A stretch of 64,000 bases of DNA from Cytospora piceicola (Eukaryota > Ascomycota > Sordariomycetes > Diaporthales > Cytosporaceae): NCBI GenBank assembly GCA_023375675.1, contig JALQBC010000050.1, positions 62,001 to 126,000 on the forward strand, in the 5' to 3' direction. This document shows positions 43,805-54,700 of this stretch, piece after piece. Made by a program: the position numbers and the translations under genes. Position 1 is the stretch's first letter. Each line of letters starts with the position of its first letter. Below the pieces are notes generated by a model, which saw only the letters and a list, made by a program, of their open reading frames with translations, was not told the origin of the DNA and did not search any database.

Positions 43805-45166
43805 TCAACCTTTCCATATGAATGTCTGTTCAGTACCCGGGATCAACGGCCTCAACGCCATACCGTAGTCACCACCATTTGGCGTCCTCAACAGCGTGTG
43901 GATATGGAATTTGGCCGGCTCCTTGTTTGTGAGGAAGACACCGGAGTGGTGGTCAAACTCCACAATGACAACAGGGTTCTGGATCCTATAATAAAAGGGA
44001 TCCGCATCGCCAAAGCCTCCTATCCAACTGAAGTATGTCTCATGGAACCAGGACTTGATGTTGTCCAAGCGAAGCTTCTTTGCTGTTGCCGGAAGGAAGA
44101 GGAGATATTGCTCGAGAACGCTCAAGACGAGTTCTTGCTGCTCCGATGTCATCTCTGAAACCAGTATCCCCTCGTAAGGAACCACCCGGTTGTCGCGGTA
44201 GGCACCACAATAATGGCGCTGATCATCGTGGTTCCAGCGGCCACGAGGCATTTCCGGATCCCTCATCTCTTTGTATATCTGCGCCGTTTGTTGTTTCTCG
44301 GCAGGCAGGCTCTGCATAAGTTGCAGACCCAGCTTCTCCTCGCGCTCGAGGATACGCGTTCCCTTGTACTTCCCTTGATCGACGATGTTCGGCTCTGCAC
44401 CGGTGAACCAGGGGGCGATCACGATCTGGGTCTTGTACAAGAATATGTTCAGGCAGAGATGGTGGCCATAGAAGGAGTAACCCCAGGGAGTTGTCGTCGA
44501 TGGTTCGCCAAAGAGGACGAAGTTGTAGCTAAACTCGTTCATCACAGCCGGCGACTTGACGAGCTCTCCCAGGAAGCCGTTGACCCGCATGGCACCCAAG
44601 GCCTTCTCGTAGCCTTCCGGAGATAGAGTGGTCTTGAGAACGGTCAAAACCTTCTCGCGCAGCTCAGGGCTGATCTCGTCCATCCGGATACCTTTGTCGC
44701 TCAACAGAAACTCGGGGTTGCTCCATGTCCTCCACTCAGGAGAGTCGATGTGATACTTGACACGCTTGGTTTGATCTGCGTCCAGCGTCGTAAGTACTGC
44801 GTTCGCGGCATTAACGATGTCGTCTATTGGGACGCCCTCATCTTGTAACTGGAAGAGGTCTGGTTTAACCTTGCCTGTTTTATCGGTTAGGTCTTCTTTT
44901 GATACTGCCACTCTCTTGGTAAGGAAAAAGGTATGTATATATTCATATATACCATCGTTGGTGACACCCTTGAATGGCTCCTTCAGTAACTCCAGCCAGT
45001 ACATGTACAGTGCGTGAAGCCATGGTGGCTGTCTACCCTCCTTGAATGCTTTGGCATAGATATGTGCATCCTGCTGCTGCATCGCCGTGAATCTGGGGAT
45101 GCTCAAGTCGGGCAGGAACTGGCGATACTCCCCGCCATGTAGGGCCTGCGCTGCTTCGGAAGTCAT
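43805..45166 (-). CDS. DUF3500-family protein
   Basis: A single exon encodes 453 aa without signal peptide. Family landmarks are NFVLFGEPSTTTPWGYSFYG followed by HHLCLNIF, then WFTGAEPNIVDQGKYKGTRI, DNRVVPYEGILVSEMT, SWFHETYFSWIGGFGDADPF and YYRIQNPVVIVEFDHHSGVF. It ends with HIHTLLRTPNGGDYGMALRP. The conserved His, Asp and Glu residues (GHH, EFDHH, HIHT) look like a metal or substrate site, but no reaction has been established for DUF3500 to my knowledge. It lies upstream of phosphoketolase in the same orientation, 591 bp apart, with independent transcription likely. Confidence 0.88.
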   Translation of the reverse strand: MTSEAAQALHGGEYRQFLPDLSIPRFTAMQQQDAHIYAKAFKEGRQPPWLHALYMYWLELLKEPFKGVTNDGIYEYIHTFFLTKRVAVSKEDLTDKTGKVKPDLFQLQDEGVPIDDIVNAANAVLTTLDADQTKRVKYHIDSPEWRTWSNPEFLLSDKGIRMDEISPELREKVLTVLKTTLSPEGYEKALGAMRVNGFLGELVKSPAVMNEFSYNFVLFGEPSTTTPWGYSFYGHHLCLNIFLYKTQIVIAPWFTGAEPNIVDQGKYKGTRILEREEKLGLQLMQSLPAEKQQTAQIYKEMRDPEMPRGRWNHDDQRHYCGAYRDNRVVPYEGILVSEMTSEQQELVLSVLEQYLLFLPATAKKLRLDNIKSWFHETYFSWIGGFGDADPFYYRIQNPVVIVEFDHHSGVFLTNKEPAKFHIHTLLRTPNGGDYGMALRPLIPGTEQTFIWKG

Positions 45167-45591
45167 CTTGATCTGGGTATGTCCTGGTGTGTTCGGTCGT
45201 AGAAAGTCGACTTTCCCACTTCTTTGTCACAAGTCCTTGCGGGGACAAGACAACAATAACCAATAGCCCCACACACGACTTTTCGCGTAATATCCGGGGT
45301 AGAGGGGGTAGGTACCTAGATGGGTTGGTGGGTTAGGGTTGGGACCGGATGCCCGGGTGTCACTTCTGCTTTGCGTTGGCCCTTGACAACGGTCCACTTC
45401 AACACTGGATCTACTCGACGTCCATACAAGTGAAAGCCGAGCTGAACTAAGGTCGTTTCTACTTTGTAGATGACTGGTTATATGATCGGATAAAATAAAA
45501 CCCAATGAGATGATGATTGCCGAGTACGACTTAACGCAAGTCCTTTCTGGCCTTCACGATCGCCATGAACGGCTGATCTAGGAACAATATT
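45167..45591. other. Intergenic, DUF3500 promoter
   Basis: TAGGTACCTA palindrome at 45309-45318 and a single GGGTTAGGG at about 45331. No gene. Confidence 0.45.
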
Positions 45592-46458
45592 CACATGAAA
45601 TGCCGGGTCACTCTGGAGTCAGCTCGCTCGACTTGTGTATCCTCCAACCCATGTTTTCCGTGCAACTCGTCCACCTTGGTTGGGTTGTATGTCGCCTCCA
45701 TGCTGGCTACATCGTACTGGACAGGCTGGTCCATATGCAGGATATCGATACGCCAATCCGCCAGGAACCTGGTCAACATCATTGTATGTGGCCCCATGCT
45801 TGCCGCTGGTATGGAATGGCTGAGGCCCTGGGAGTGTTCAAGACCCTGGTGCTGATGAAGCGACCGCCGGGCTTCAGGTACACCATGACCGATCGGAACA
45901 TGCCATCAAACATCTCCATATTGCCGGCATGATCGAGGAGCCAGTTGCCCATCACCACATCATAGCCCTCCTCCTTGAATCGCAAGGAGGCCCGCGGGCA
46001 CGGGCGAGCTCGTCTGGCTTGGACACGTCGGCCTCAGACCAGCGCAGGACCCTATGCCCTCTTCCGAGTGATTCCTCGATCTTCTGACCTATGCGCATCT
46101 TCTCAGGCGACACTTGAGCAATGTTTGTCAGCAACTTAGGTAAACCAGCAAAGAAGAATTTCCTCAGTGAGGAAGGAAGGATATATGGTAACAACAGGTA
46201 GGATCAAGGGACTAATTGGTGACGACAGTGCTCACAGTCAGCAGTGTCCACAGCCTTGGCACCATGGTCAATGACCTGACGTACTCGAAGGCCCTGACCT
46301 CCGAGCAGCTGCGGTGGGCATACAGGCGCATCAGCGCCTGTAGCCACTGTCATGGATGATCCATATGTGGGCTCATGGTGTCGACGTTGACTGATGCTGT
46401 GACCACATACTCCCAATAAGGCATCTGAAGTCTCAAGCCCAATGCCATTGATGCCCAA
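45592..46458 (-). pseudogene. SAM-dependent methyltransferase pseudogene with frameshifts
   Basis: Minus-strand fragments in gene order are RQVIDHGAKAVDTAD, then after a still-recognisable intron (GTGAGC to CTCAAG) SPEKMRIGQKIEESLGRGHR with VLRWSEADVSKPDEL. A frame change near 45985 leads to RFKEEGYDVVMGNWLLDHAG and YLKPGGRFISTRVLN. A second change near 45800 leads to KHGATYNDVDQVPGGLAYRY, and a third to QPVQYDVASMEATYN, ending at a stop at 45591-45593. The class I methyltransferase motif I is already lost at the N-terminal side. At least three frameshifts are required, so the gene is dead. Its substrate cannot be told. Confidence 0.75.
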
Positions 46459-46857
46459 TAAGGCTGAGGATAGATTACTCTAGGGTACCCTAGGTATCTA
46501 GCTACACGTGCAGTCAGCCTTTTTATGCGGGTGATGATGGCTCGACGGAAACAGTCATGGGGAAGTTGCATGCCTCCAGTAGTAAGAGATCGGAACTGCG
46601 AGTTCGAGCACTTAAAACATCTTGAAAGGATGGTTAGATAGTCGAAACTCGTGCGACTTGACCATGGTCGCCAGACATTTTGTGCCTTTCTTTGGCCAGT
46701 GCTATGGACTTCAGAAACTGAGGGTTACACAGCGTTCTCAGGGTACCTTCAATACTTGGAAGGACGCCAGAGTTATAGTCTATACTGCGAGATACGGTGC
46801 ACATGTGACGGGCTGCGAGCATGGGACAGCTATTCGAAACCTGGACATCAATTCAAG

Positions 46858-46869
46858 TACCCTAGGGTA
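46858..46869. repeat. Dispersed palindrome TACCCTAGGGTA, copy 3
   Basis: Perfect 12-bp palindrome; a degenerate tandem pair lies about 370 bp to the left. Confidence 0.85.
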
Positions 46870-47477
46870 ATCCTATCCTATGGATCAAATAGTTCAAACA
46901 TCCCCTTTCCAATGATCTACAAGGTTACTATAAATTCTCCTCCTGTCCACAGCATATATCCTCGACACCTGGGGGCGGGGGCCAGGTGGGCAGTTGCGGT
47001 TGTGTTAATTATGCAACTGTCTTCTCCTACAGTTGCGAAGGAGTGTTGCACGGCAGCAGGCACAGCCACGTTAGATACGACTTGACAAACAAGAATAGGG
47101 TGTATTCAGCGAGTTTCGACTTCGACCTTTTTGACAGGGAATCCGAGGCTGCCTAAAGTTCACCTTGCATTGAACATGTACGACTCCAATCTATTAATTA
47201 ACCAGAGCTTTCCTAAATCGTCTATTTAGCCCCGCTGCAACAGCTGCAAGACCTCTATGGCTACGACGCCATTTTTCAGCTTCGTGAACTGTCACCAATG
47301 GAATTACAGATATTCAACATATTTTCATCTCGGCTGCATGCGTCCCCCGCCCTATTCATCAATATTGATGCTGTAGGGTGGCATCCAGGCACCGACATAA
47401 AAATTATCTGCATTAACTGCCGCAGCACACCAGTATAGGTAATCATGAATGTCATCTGAAACAATTATCAGAAAAAG

Positions 47478-47483
47478 TATAAA
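47478..47483 (+). promoter_or_regulatory. TATA box candidate for Vps62-family gene
   Basis: TATAAA, 74 bp before the ATG at 47552. Confidence 0.45.
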
Positions 47484-47551
47484 CCTGAGAACCGACCTGG
47501 CCAAGTTCCTCCTACCTGAAAGCTCTTCGACCTCATGTTCACTTCTCAACG

Positions 47552-48780
47552 ATGGCAAAAATCATCATCCTCGCGGCCCTTTGGGGCATGACTGCAGCAG
47601 CCCCCAAGAGAATGCAAAAGCGCGAAGCTCTGCCCGACTATGCTATCACTTACGCACCGTGGTCCTACATCCACAGTGAAGACGGCACCTTCCCTTCGGA
47701 TATCACTGTGCACCTCAACCACACGATCCCCGAGATCGACTACAAGGCAGTTGATTCCGCTGACTCCGTCACCATCGAAACCCTCAATAGTTACTCTAGT
47801 GACGCGTATCTGACTTCCAAGGACAACGTTGCGGGCAGCCCGGCGTGGCTTCTTTCTGATTACGGAATCCCCGATAGCAGTGGATATAGTGCTGCTCCGG
47901 GTTTGATCATTGCCGCGGAAAAAAACAGTACTACGACAGATGTATTCTACTTCTACTTCTACTCGTACAACTGGGCCCCACTGTAAGCAAGAGTCCCATC
48001 AGTCCACGGCAGCCTGGGAACTAGGAATCTACCTGCTAATATACTCTCTTTGCGCAGTGTCTTGGACATTCAGTTCGACTTACATGTTGGAGATTGGGAG
48101 CATGTTATGGTGTGTATTCGATGTCCATCCTTAGGAGAAATTAGCGATGATGTCGCATAACTCACGCCGCAACAGATCCGCTTCGTTGACGACAAACCAT
48201 ATGCCATATACCACTCTCAGCACGGCGCAGGCTCGGCCTATTATTGGAATGTAGTGGACTTTAACGGGGACCGTCCCATTACCTTTGTTGCCAATGGATC
48301 ACATGCCAATTATGCAACTGCTGGAACCCAGGAGTATACCATCGCCCTTGGAATTGTTACGGATGTGACCGACACTGGTCGTCCCTGTAAGAGCCTTTCT
48401 CGGTGACGCTGATGTGAACAAGCTCGATAACTAACATAATCTTCTCAGGGGACATGACACAGAATTACCGTGGTTACTGGTACGATGTTTCGTCAGGCGA
48501 TTTCAGCGTTGCAGGAGGAGTATCAACAGGCGGCGCGGAGGAGGACGGTGAGACCTCAACGTGGCTGCTTTGGGAGGGTCACTGGGGCGATGAGCAGTAC
48601 CCGATTGGTCAAGATGCTCAATACTGCCTCTTCGATGAGTGCAAGTACACGAGTGGCCCTACCGGGCCTGTTACAAAAAATCTGGGGCGAACATCTATGT
48701 GTCAAGATGAAGATAAGTGCACAATCTTTGACAACATCAACGAGATCACGGTTCAGTCCAAGAAGAGGATGCTCGAGTAG
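47552..48780 (+). CDS. Vps62-family secreted protein
   Basis: Four exons: 47552-47982, 48058-48109, 48176-48386, 48449-48780; introns 75, 66 and 62 bp, all GT-AG. The product is 341 aa with a signal peptide at 1-17 (MAKIIILAALWGMTAAA) and a KR processing site at about 24-25. Vps62 landmarks are YAPWSYIHSEDGTFPSDI near the start, NWAPLVLDIQFDLHVGDWEH, YHSQHGAGSAYYWNVVDFNG and ITFVANGSHANYATAG. Toward the C-terminus come LLWEGHWGDEQYPIGQDAQY and a Cys pair region. Yeast Vps62/Tda6 were linked to vacuolar sorting by screens, but the biochemical activity of the family is unknown; in filamentous fungi most copies are predicted secreted. Exon 2 is only 52 bp. Confidence 0.92.
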
Positions 48781-49317
48781 ATTAATTTGAGCGTCATATA
48801 CCTGTTCAATTTCCTGCGCATATTTACACGAAGCTCTCATACTGAACTGCGCAGCAATTCATGGATTTGGTTGACCTACGTACTTGAACCTACACGTGAA
48901 TGAAGGGAACCAACCTGCTTCTCGAGGGGTATTGTAGATGAGAAAGAGGACGGGCCACTTTTACCCCTGGATGCAATTCGTTGTATCATATCATAGACTT
49001 GGGCATCGTCTGAAGAGCGTCATAAAATAATCCGCTCCCCCAGCTATTACATATACTTTGTACAGAACAAGGAGAAATAAGGCAAGCTAATATGTACCTG
49101 GCTGAGTAATTATGTACATATAAACTACCCTAGTATTCTTAAACTAAGGCACGGAACAGATTATTTGCTGGGGATGCTACAAACACTCAGCACTGAGTGC
49201 AGCTGCTTACACTCGGCCTGTCAACCATATTTATACTGCGGTATGAGAAGGGAAAAAATACTCTGATATCTCACTTCTGTTGCTGTTCGATCTCCACGTT
49301 CAGCACCGAAGAAACTT

Positions 49318-49368
49318 CGGGGGGAGAGAGGGGGAGAGGGGGGAAGAGGGGGGGAGAGGAAACGAGGA
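49318..49368 (+). repeat. Polypurine (G/A) tract
   Basis: About 50 bases are almost purely G and A (runs of GGGGAGAGAGGGGGAGAGGG type) inside an otherwise mixed region. Confidence 0.75.
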
Positions 49369-51485
49369 GAAAAGAACACACCATCCGACATTCACCAAGC
49401 TGCCAACTCGACTATCCTTTTCTTTAACGCGAACTATTGTCACCTAGTTCGTAGTGATATTTCATTTTTTCTACCTCTCTCCTCCGTTTTCTGACCTGCA
49501 TTAAGTCATTCAAGTCTGAGGATTCTTCTCGCTTCGTTGTTGGACACAAATCCCAAATTACCGTCCTCAGCACAGTGTACCGGTCGGATCACTGTATCAT
49601 CTTAAGCTGTCGAAGACATGAAATTCTCGCCAATGGTCAACCATTCTCAACCTTGTAAGTCTTGGTTCAGTCTGGTACAACTGTCGAAGCAACCTCAGCG
49701 ACAGCCACACGTTGATCAAGTTAAATGCATTATATAATTAGATTGTCTAGCCCTGTCTATCCAAGGGTCGGGGGTCAGTTCTGGGATTGCGCATGTCGTG
49801 GTCTTTTTATCCCCGGGTTTCTTTGCAAATCTTACCGACTTTTCAGTCTTGATCTTGCTGTCTTTTCCTCTCTCATTCAATAGCCCACTATCTCCTTGTC
49901 TCATCCATCAACTCGGATATATGTCGGCTTGCCCTGATATGCCGCATGGATGCCAGAGTCTACCTGTTACAGCTTTCTTAGATGAGTTTCAAGATAGCTC
50001 AGGCTGCTTAGCGATAGATCATAGTTATATATGTACATAGGTCGGTAAATACCATGCATTTAATCGATAACACTCAAGCATTACCACCTGTCATAAGAAG
50101 ATACGTGCAGTGGTGGCAGTGAGCAATCAAGAGAAAGACGAGTTGCCGTTGCAAGCTTGAGGTCTCCACCATTCCCCGGGCCGTGCGGAAGCGACCAAAC
50201 AGAACCTAAGAGAGCCCCAATGTTTTCTTAGGAACCATCAAGGTGTCGGAGAGCTTCTTTCCTATCCACTTGGTGAGAAAGTTTCTAGGTACTGCTTTCA
50301 AACCCTTCGAGTTAGCTTACTATTATAAATGGGCCCCGGGGGCCGACTGAACTCGGGATTTAGGAAGCTGTCGCCGGCAATTACGTGCTCGCTGTTACGG
50401 CGATTGAAACCTGTATAGGTTATGGTGCACAGTCCAGGTATGTTTTCTTTATTCCTTTCCAACTAGTAAGAAAGAAAAAAACATTAATACCGTAAAGCTT
50501 AGCTCGATTAGGCTTTATTATCATATCAATCTTTAGAGATAAGGACCTAGCTAAAGATTATCGGAGTTTAATAGGTTTGGCTGCGTTGTAGCCTCTTGTT
50601 GTTTTTACTATGGGGGCAAACTGATTTTGGGGCAAGCCTGGACCGTGCACTATACAAAACCTTTCGAAACCGGCAATTGCCGCTGACAGCGAGATGACCG
50701 AAAGTCGTATAGTTTACAGCACCGTAATTATAGAATATTTTCACCCTCCTAAGTCAATCACGCTCTGAATCTCAGAAGAAGAAGGAAACGGGTCTAAGTA
50801 AGAGTGAAAAGGTATTGTTGGAATCGCCTCGTCGAGCAAAAATCCAACAACTTGAAGTTTCAGTAATAGTGAGTGTGTCGGATCCCCTCGGTGAATTTTA
50901 TCGCCTAGTCTCGATGTGTAAGTGCATCTATCTTCAGCAAGTGCACGCACCATCAATGATATCACACCCGCATCACCAAAAAACGACGACGGTATCTCGT
51001 CGCAACCTTTTTTACATCCGAAGAATCCGCAAACCCGAACGAATGAATCGTAACAAGGAATAGAAGATTAAGCTCCGCTGACGTGTTCTATGTATCAAGG
51101 CCAACGCGCCTGTAGAACGACTCCATCCATGGACTATCTGGAAGAGATATACGGAGCTTATCAGTGTCTGAACCAATCGCAGCAGCAAGGACCCCAACTC
51201 GGGCTCGCGTCGGCGAGAACTCTACCACGACAGCCGATGTTGATAGTCCGCGGAAACGGTGATATCAGTCGGTGAGGTAAGTTCGGAGGTCCAGAAGTCT
51301 GGAACTAAACACACCTGACACGTGTGAAATCCGGTCAATGAAGCTGTCTTACGAATCGGCAGGCTGACTACACAGGAGAAGTAGGTATTCCATACCTAGG
51401 CAGAGGAACCCACGCCCTTTCCTGGGGATGTATTTGTAATGTTTCGAATTTGTAATGGTATTCATATTTAGGTGGAAATTATCCA

Positions 51486-51497
51486 TACCCTAGGGTA
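51486..51497. repeat. Dispersed palindrome TACCCTAGGGTA, copy 4
   Basis: Perfect 12-bp palindrome, 217 bp upstream of the ABC transporter start. Confidence 0.85.
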
Positions 51498-51713
51498 GTC
51501 ATATTTATTCACCGACGGCCTTTGTTCGGCCGAGTCTTTTGGACATACTTATCACACTCTCGCGCGCTGTTGGTGTCTGTTCCAACTCAAGCAGCTCACA
51601 GCCAAGCCAGCCTTTCTTTACTTTGAAGGCTCTTAACTCGACATCTTGGATGAGGTAGCGTTTACTTTTTGTTTAATTTTTGATATCGCTTTCCCTCCGA
51701 GATTAAGTGCACA

Positions 51714-54700
51714 ATGAGTTGGGCAAATACCGCGGATCTCACCCGCCTATCAAGGTTGGACAGTCGTCAGATCAATCAACAAACCAACCAATTACACAAT
51801 GACGCTCACTTCGACGAATCTGGCACACGCCAGCCCGACTCTGCTTCCAGACGCTCTAGTTCAAGCTCCGATGATGTCCGTGAGGGAACGTGGGGGGAGC
51901 ACGACACCGCGGTCCCTGATGGGGGTGCGGCCAGGAACGAGGTTGAACGCCTGAGAAGGGAGCTCACGGAAATGTCCAGGACACGTTCGAGAGCAAGCCA
52001 GGCCACTCGGCGGACAAGGAGAACTACTTCCCGACCACGACGACCTTCGACTACTGGTAAGGGGGACGAGGAGTCAGAGATTGGAGAGGCTGTTGACGAA
52101 AAGGAGGAGGACGACTTCCAGCTGGACTCGTTCATGCGGGAGGGACACTTCGAGAAGCGCAAGGATGGGATGTCCGCCAAGAAGGTTGGCGTCGTCTTCA
52201 AGAACCTCACCGTCAAAGGCCTTGGCGCGTCGACCACTTTCGTCAGGACTCTTCCGGAAGCCATCATCGGTACCTTTGGCCCCGATCTCTACCATATCCT
52301 GTCGCGTTTCATCCCAGTCCTTCGATCCAGTAAAGGCCAGACTCGCACCCTCATCAATGATTTCAGTGGTGTCGTCCGCGACGGCGAGATGATGCTGGTG
52401 CTCGGAAGGCCAGGCTCTGGCTGCTCCACGTTCTTGAAAAATATCGCCAACAACCGGGAATCGTATGCCTCTGTCACTGGGGATGTCTCCTATGGCGGCA
52501 TCCCAGCCGCCGAGCAGAAGAAATACTTCCGCGGCGAGGTCACCTACAACATGGAGGATGATGTTCACTTTGCGAAATTGACCGTCTGGCAGACACTTGT
52601 ATTTGCCCTCTACACCAAGACGAAGAAGAAGACAATGGAGGATATCCCTGTCATTGCGGAGGGACTGATGAAAATCTTTGGAATCAGCCATACCAAACAC
52701 ACTCTCGTGGGTGATGAGTACACTCGGGGTGTATCAGGTGGCGAGAGAAAGCGAGTGTCTATCGCGGAGACACTGGCTTCAAAGTCGTCGGTGGTATGCT
52801 GGGATAACTCCACGCGTGGCTTGGATGCATCCACGGCTCTGGATTATGCCAAGTCCTTGAGGATCATGACCGACATCAGCAACCGCACGACGTTGGTCAC
52901 TCTGTACCAGGCAGGAGAGGGCATCTTTGACCTCATGGACAAGGTCCTGGTTATTGACTCGGGTCGTTGTATATTCCAAGGCCCAGCAAAAGATGCGCGA
53001 CAGTACTTCATCGACCTTGGCTTCAAGGCACCGGCCCGGCAGACCACGGCCGACTTCTTGACTGCTGTTACGGATCCCAACGAGCGCCAGTTCCGTGAAG
53101 GTTGTGAGGCAAGCACACCCAAGACTCCGGAGGATCTCGAGCAGGCTTTCAGACAATCAAGGTTCCAGAGGCTGGTGGAGGACGATATCGCATCGTACGA
53201 GTCCCATCTCCAAGAAACCAACCACACCGCTGCACGAGAATTCGAAGAGGCGGTCCGAGAGGGAAAGTCGAAAACTGTTCTCAAGAAATCCAGCTACACC
53301 GTCAGCTTCGTCAGACAAGTCCTCGCCTGCATTAAGCGTGAAATCTGGCTCTTGCTTGGCGACAAGGCGACCCTGGTCATCAAGTTCCTCATCATCATCA
53401 GCAACGGCCTCATCGTCGGTTCTTTCTACTACGGAGAACCTCTCGACACCGGAGGTGCCTTCACCCGAGGAGGCGCTGCATTCTTCTCGATTCTGTTCCT
53501 GGGCTGGCTCCAATTGAGCGAACTGATCAAGGCAGTCAGTGGACGAGGTATCGTGGCGCGTCATAAGGACTATGCTTTTTACAGCCCGTCAGCCGTGAGC
53601 GTGGCCAGAATCATCACTGATATCCCGGTTATCCTAACCCAGGTCTGCACATTCTCGATCATCATGTACTTCATGACAGGCCTGGATGTGGAGGCCGGAA
53701 AGTTCTTCATTTACCTACTTTTCATATACCTCACGACACTCTGCATTACCTCGTTATACCGCATGTTTGCCAGTCTCTCCCCGAGCATAGATGACGCGGT
53801 GCGGTTCTCCGGGATTGCTCTCAACTTGCTTGGCATCTATACCGGCTACGTTATTCCTCGGACGCAGCTCCTGGGGGATTACATCTGGTTCGGCTGGCTT
53901 TACTGGGTCAACCCCCTTTCTTACAGCTTCGAGGCTGTCTTAACAAACGAGTTCGCAAACCGTAATATGGACTGCGCCGAAGAATCACGTGTCCCACGAG
54001 GTCCAGGAATTGACCCAGCCTTCCAAGGTTGCAGTCTCAGTGGCGCTGGAAACAATGCCAATTATGTCAGTGGTAATGCATACCTGTCGACGGCGTTTGC
54101 TTACACTCGCCGTGACCTCTGGCGCAATTTCGGAGTCGTGATTGCATTTTCCGTGCTGTATATCATCGTCACTGTTGCTGCTACCGAGCTCTTCTCCTTC
54201 ACATCTGGTTCGACAAGTGCCACCGTGTTCAAGAGGTCAAGAAAAGCGAAAAAGGCCATGCAGAACCAGGAGTCTGCTGCCGCGGCCAAGGACGAAGAAA
54301 AGGGGTCGAGTGGAGGCTCGGGTGAGGTCGTCCGGAGCGGGAGTGCGACCGCCAAAGAGCAGCAGGAAGACATGGATGCCCTCACCAAGAGCCAAAGCAT
54401 CTTCACCTGGGAAAACGTCGAGTACACGGTACCCTATGCAGGCGGCGAACGTAAGCTACTGAACAAGGTCACAGGGTACGCGAAGCCAGGAGTCATGGTG
54501 GCCCTCGTCGGCGCTTCAGGGGCTGGCAAGACCACGCTGCTCAACACGCTTGCCCAGAGGCAGCGCACGGGTGTACTCACGGGTGACATGCTTGTCGATG
54601 GTAGCCCCCTCGGCGCCCAATTTCAACGAGGAACGGGTTTCTGTGAGCAGATGGACCTTCACGACGGATCGGCCACCATCCGTGAAGCGTTGGAGTTCTC

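Larger units (their letters stand above)
46459..47551. other. 1.1-kb gene-poor stretch with dispersed palindromes
   Basis: Near copies of the palindrome at 46476-46496 (TACTCTAGGGTA overlapping TACCCTAGGTA) and an exact copy at 46858-46869. No gene. Confidence 0.5.
48781..51713. other. 2.9-kb gene-poor stretch upstream of ABC transporter
   Basis: It contains a polypurine tract (separate entry), an AT-rich part around 50440-50600, a short inverted pair TAGGTAT/ATACCTA near 51385 and an exact TACCCTAGGGTA at 51486-51497. The last 170 bp are pyrimidine-rich, as expected of a promoter and leader. No supported gene. Confidence 0.5.

Noticed and set aside
45331..45340. Telomere-like GGGTTAGGG
   Set aside because: Single occurrence without tandem repetition; chance or promoter sequence.
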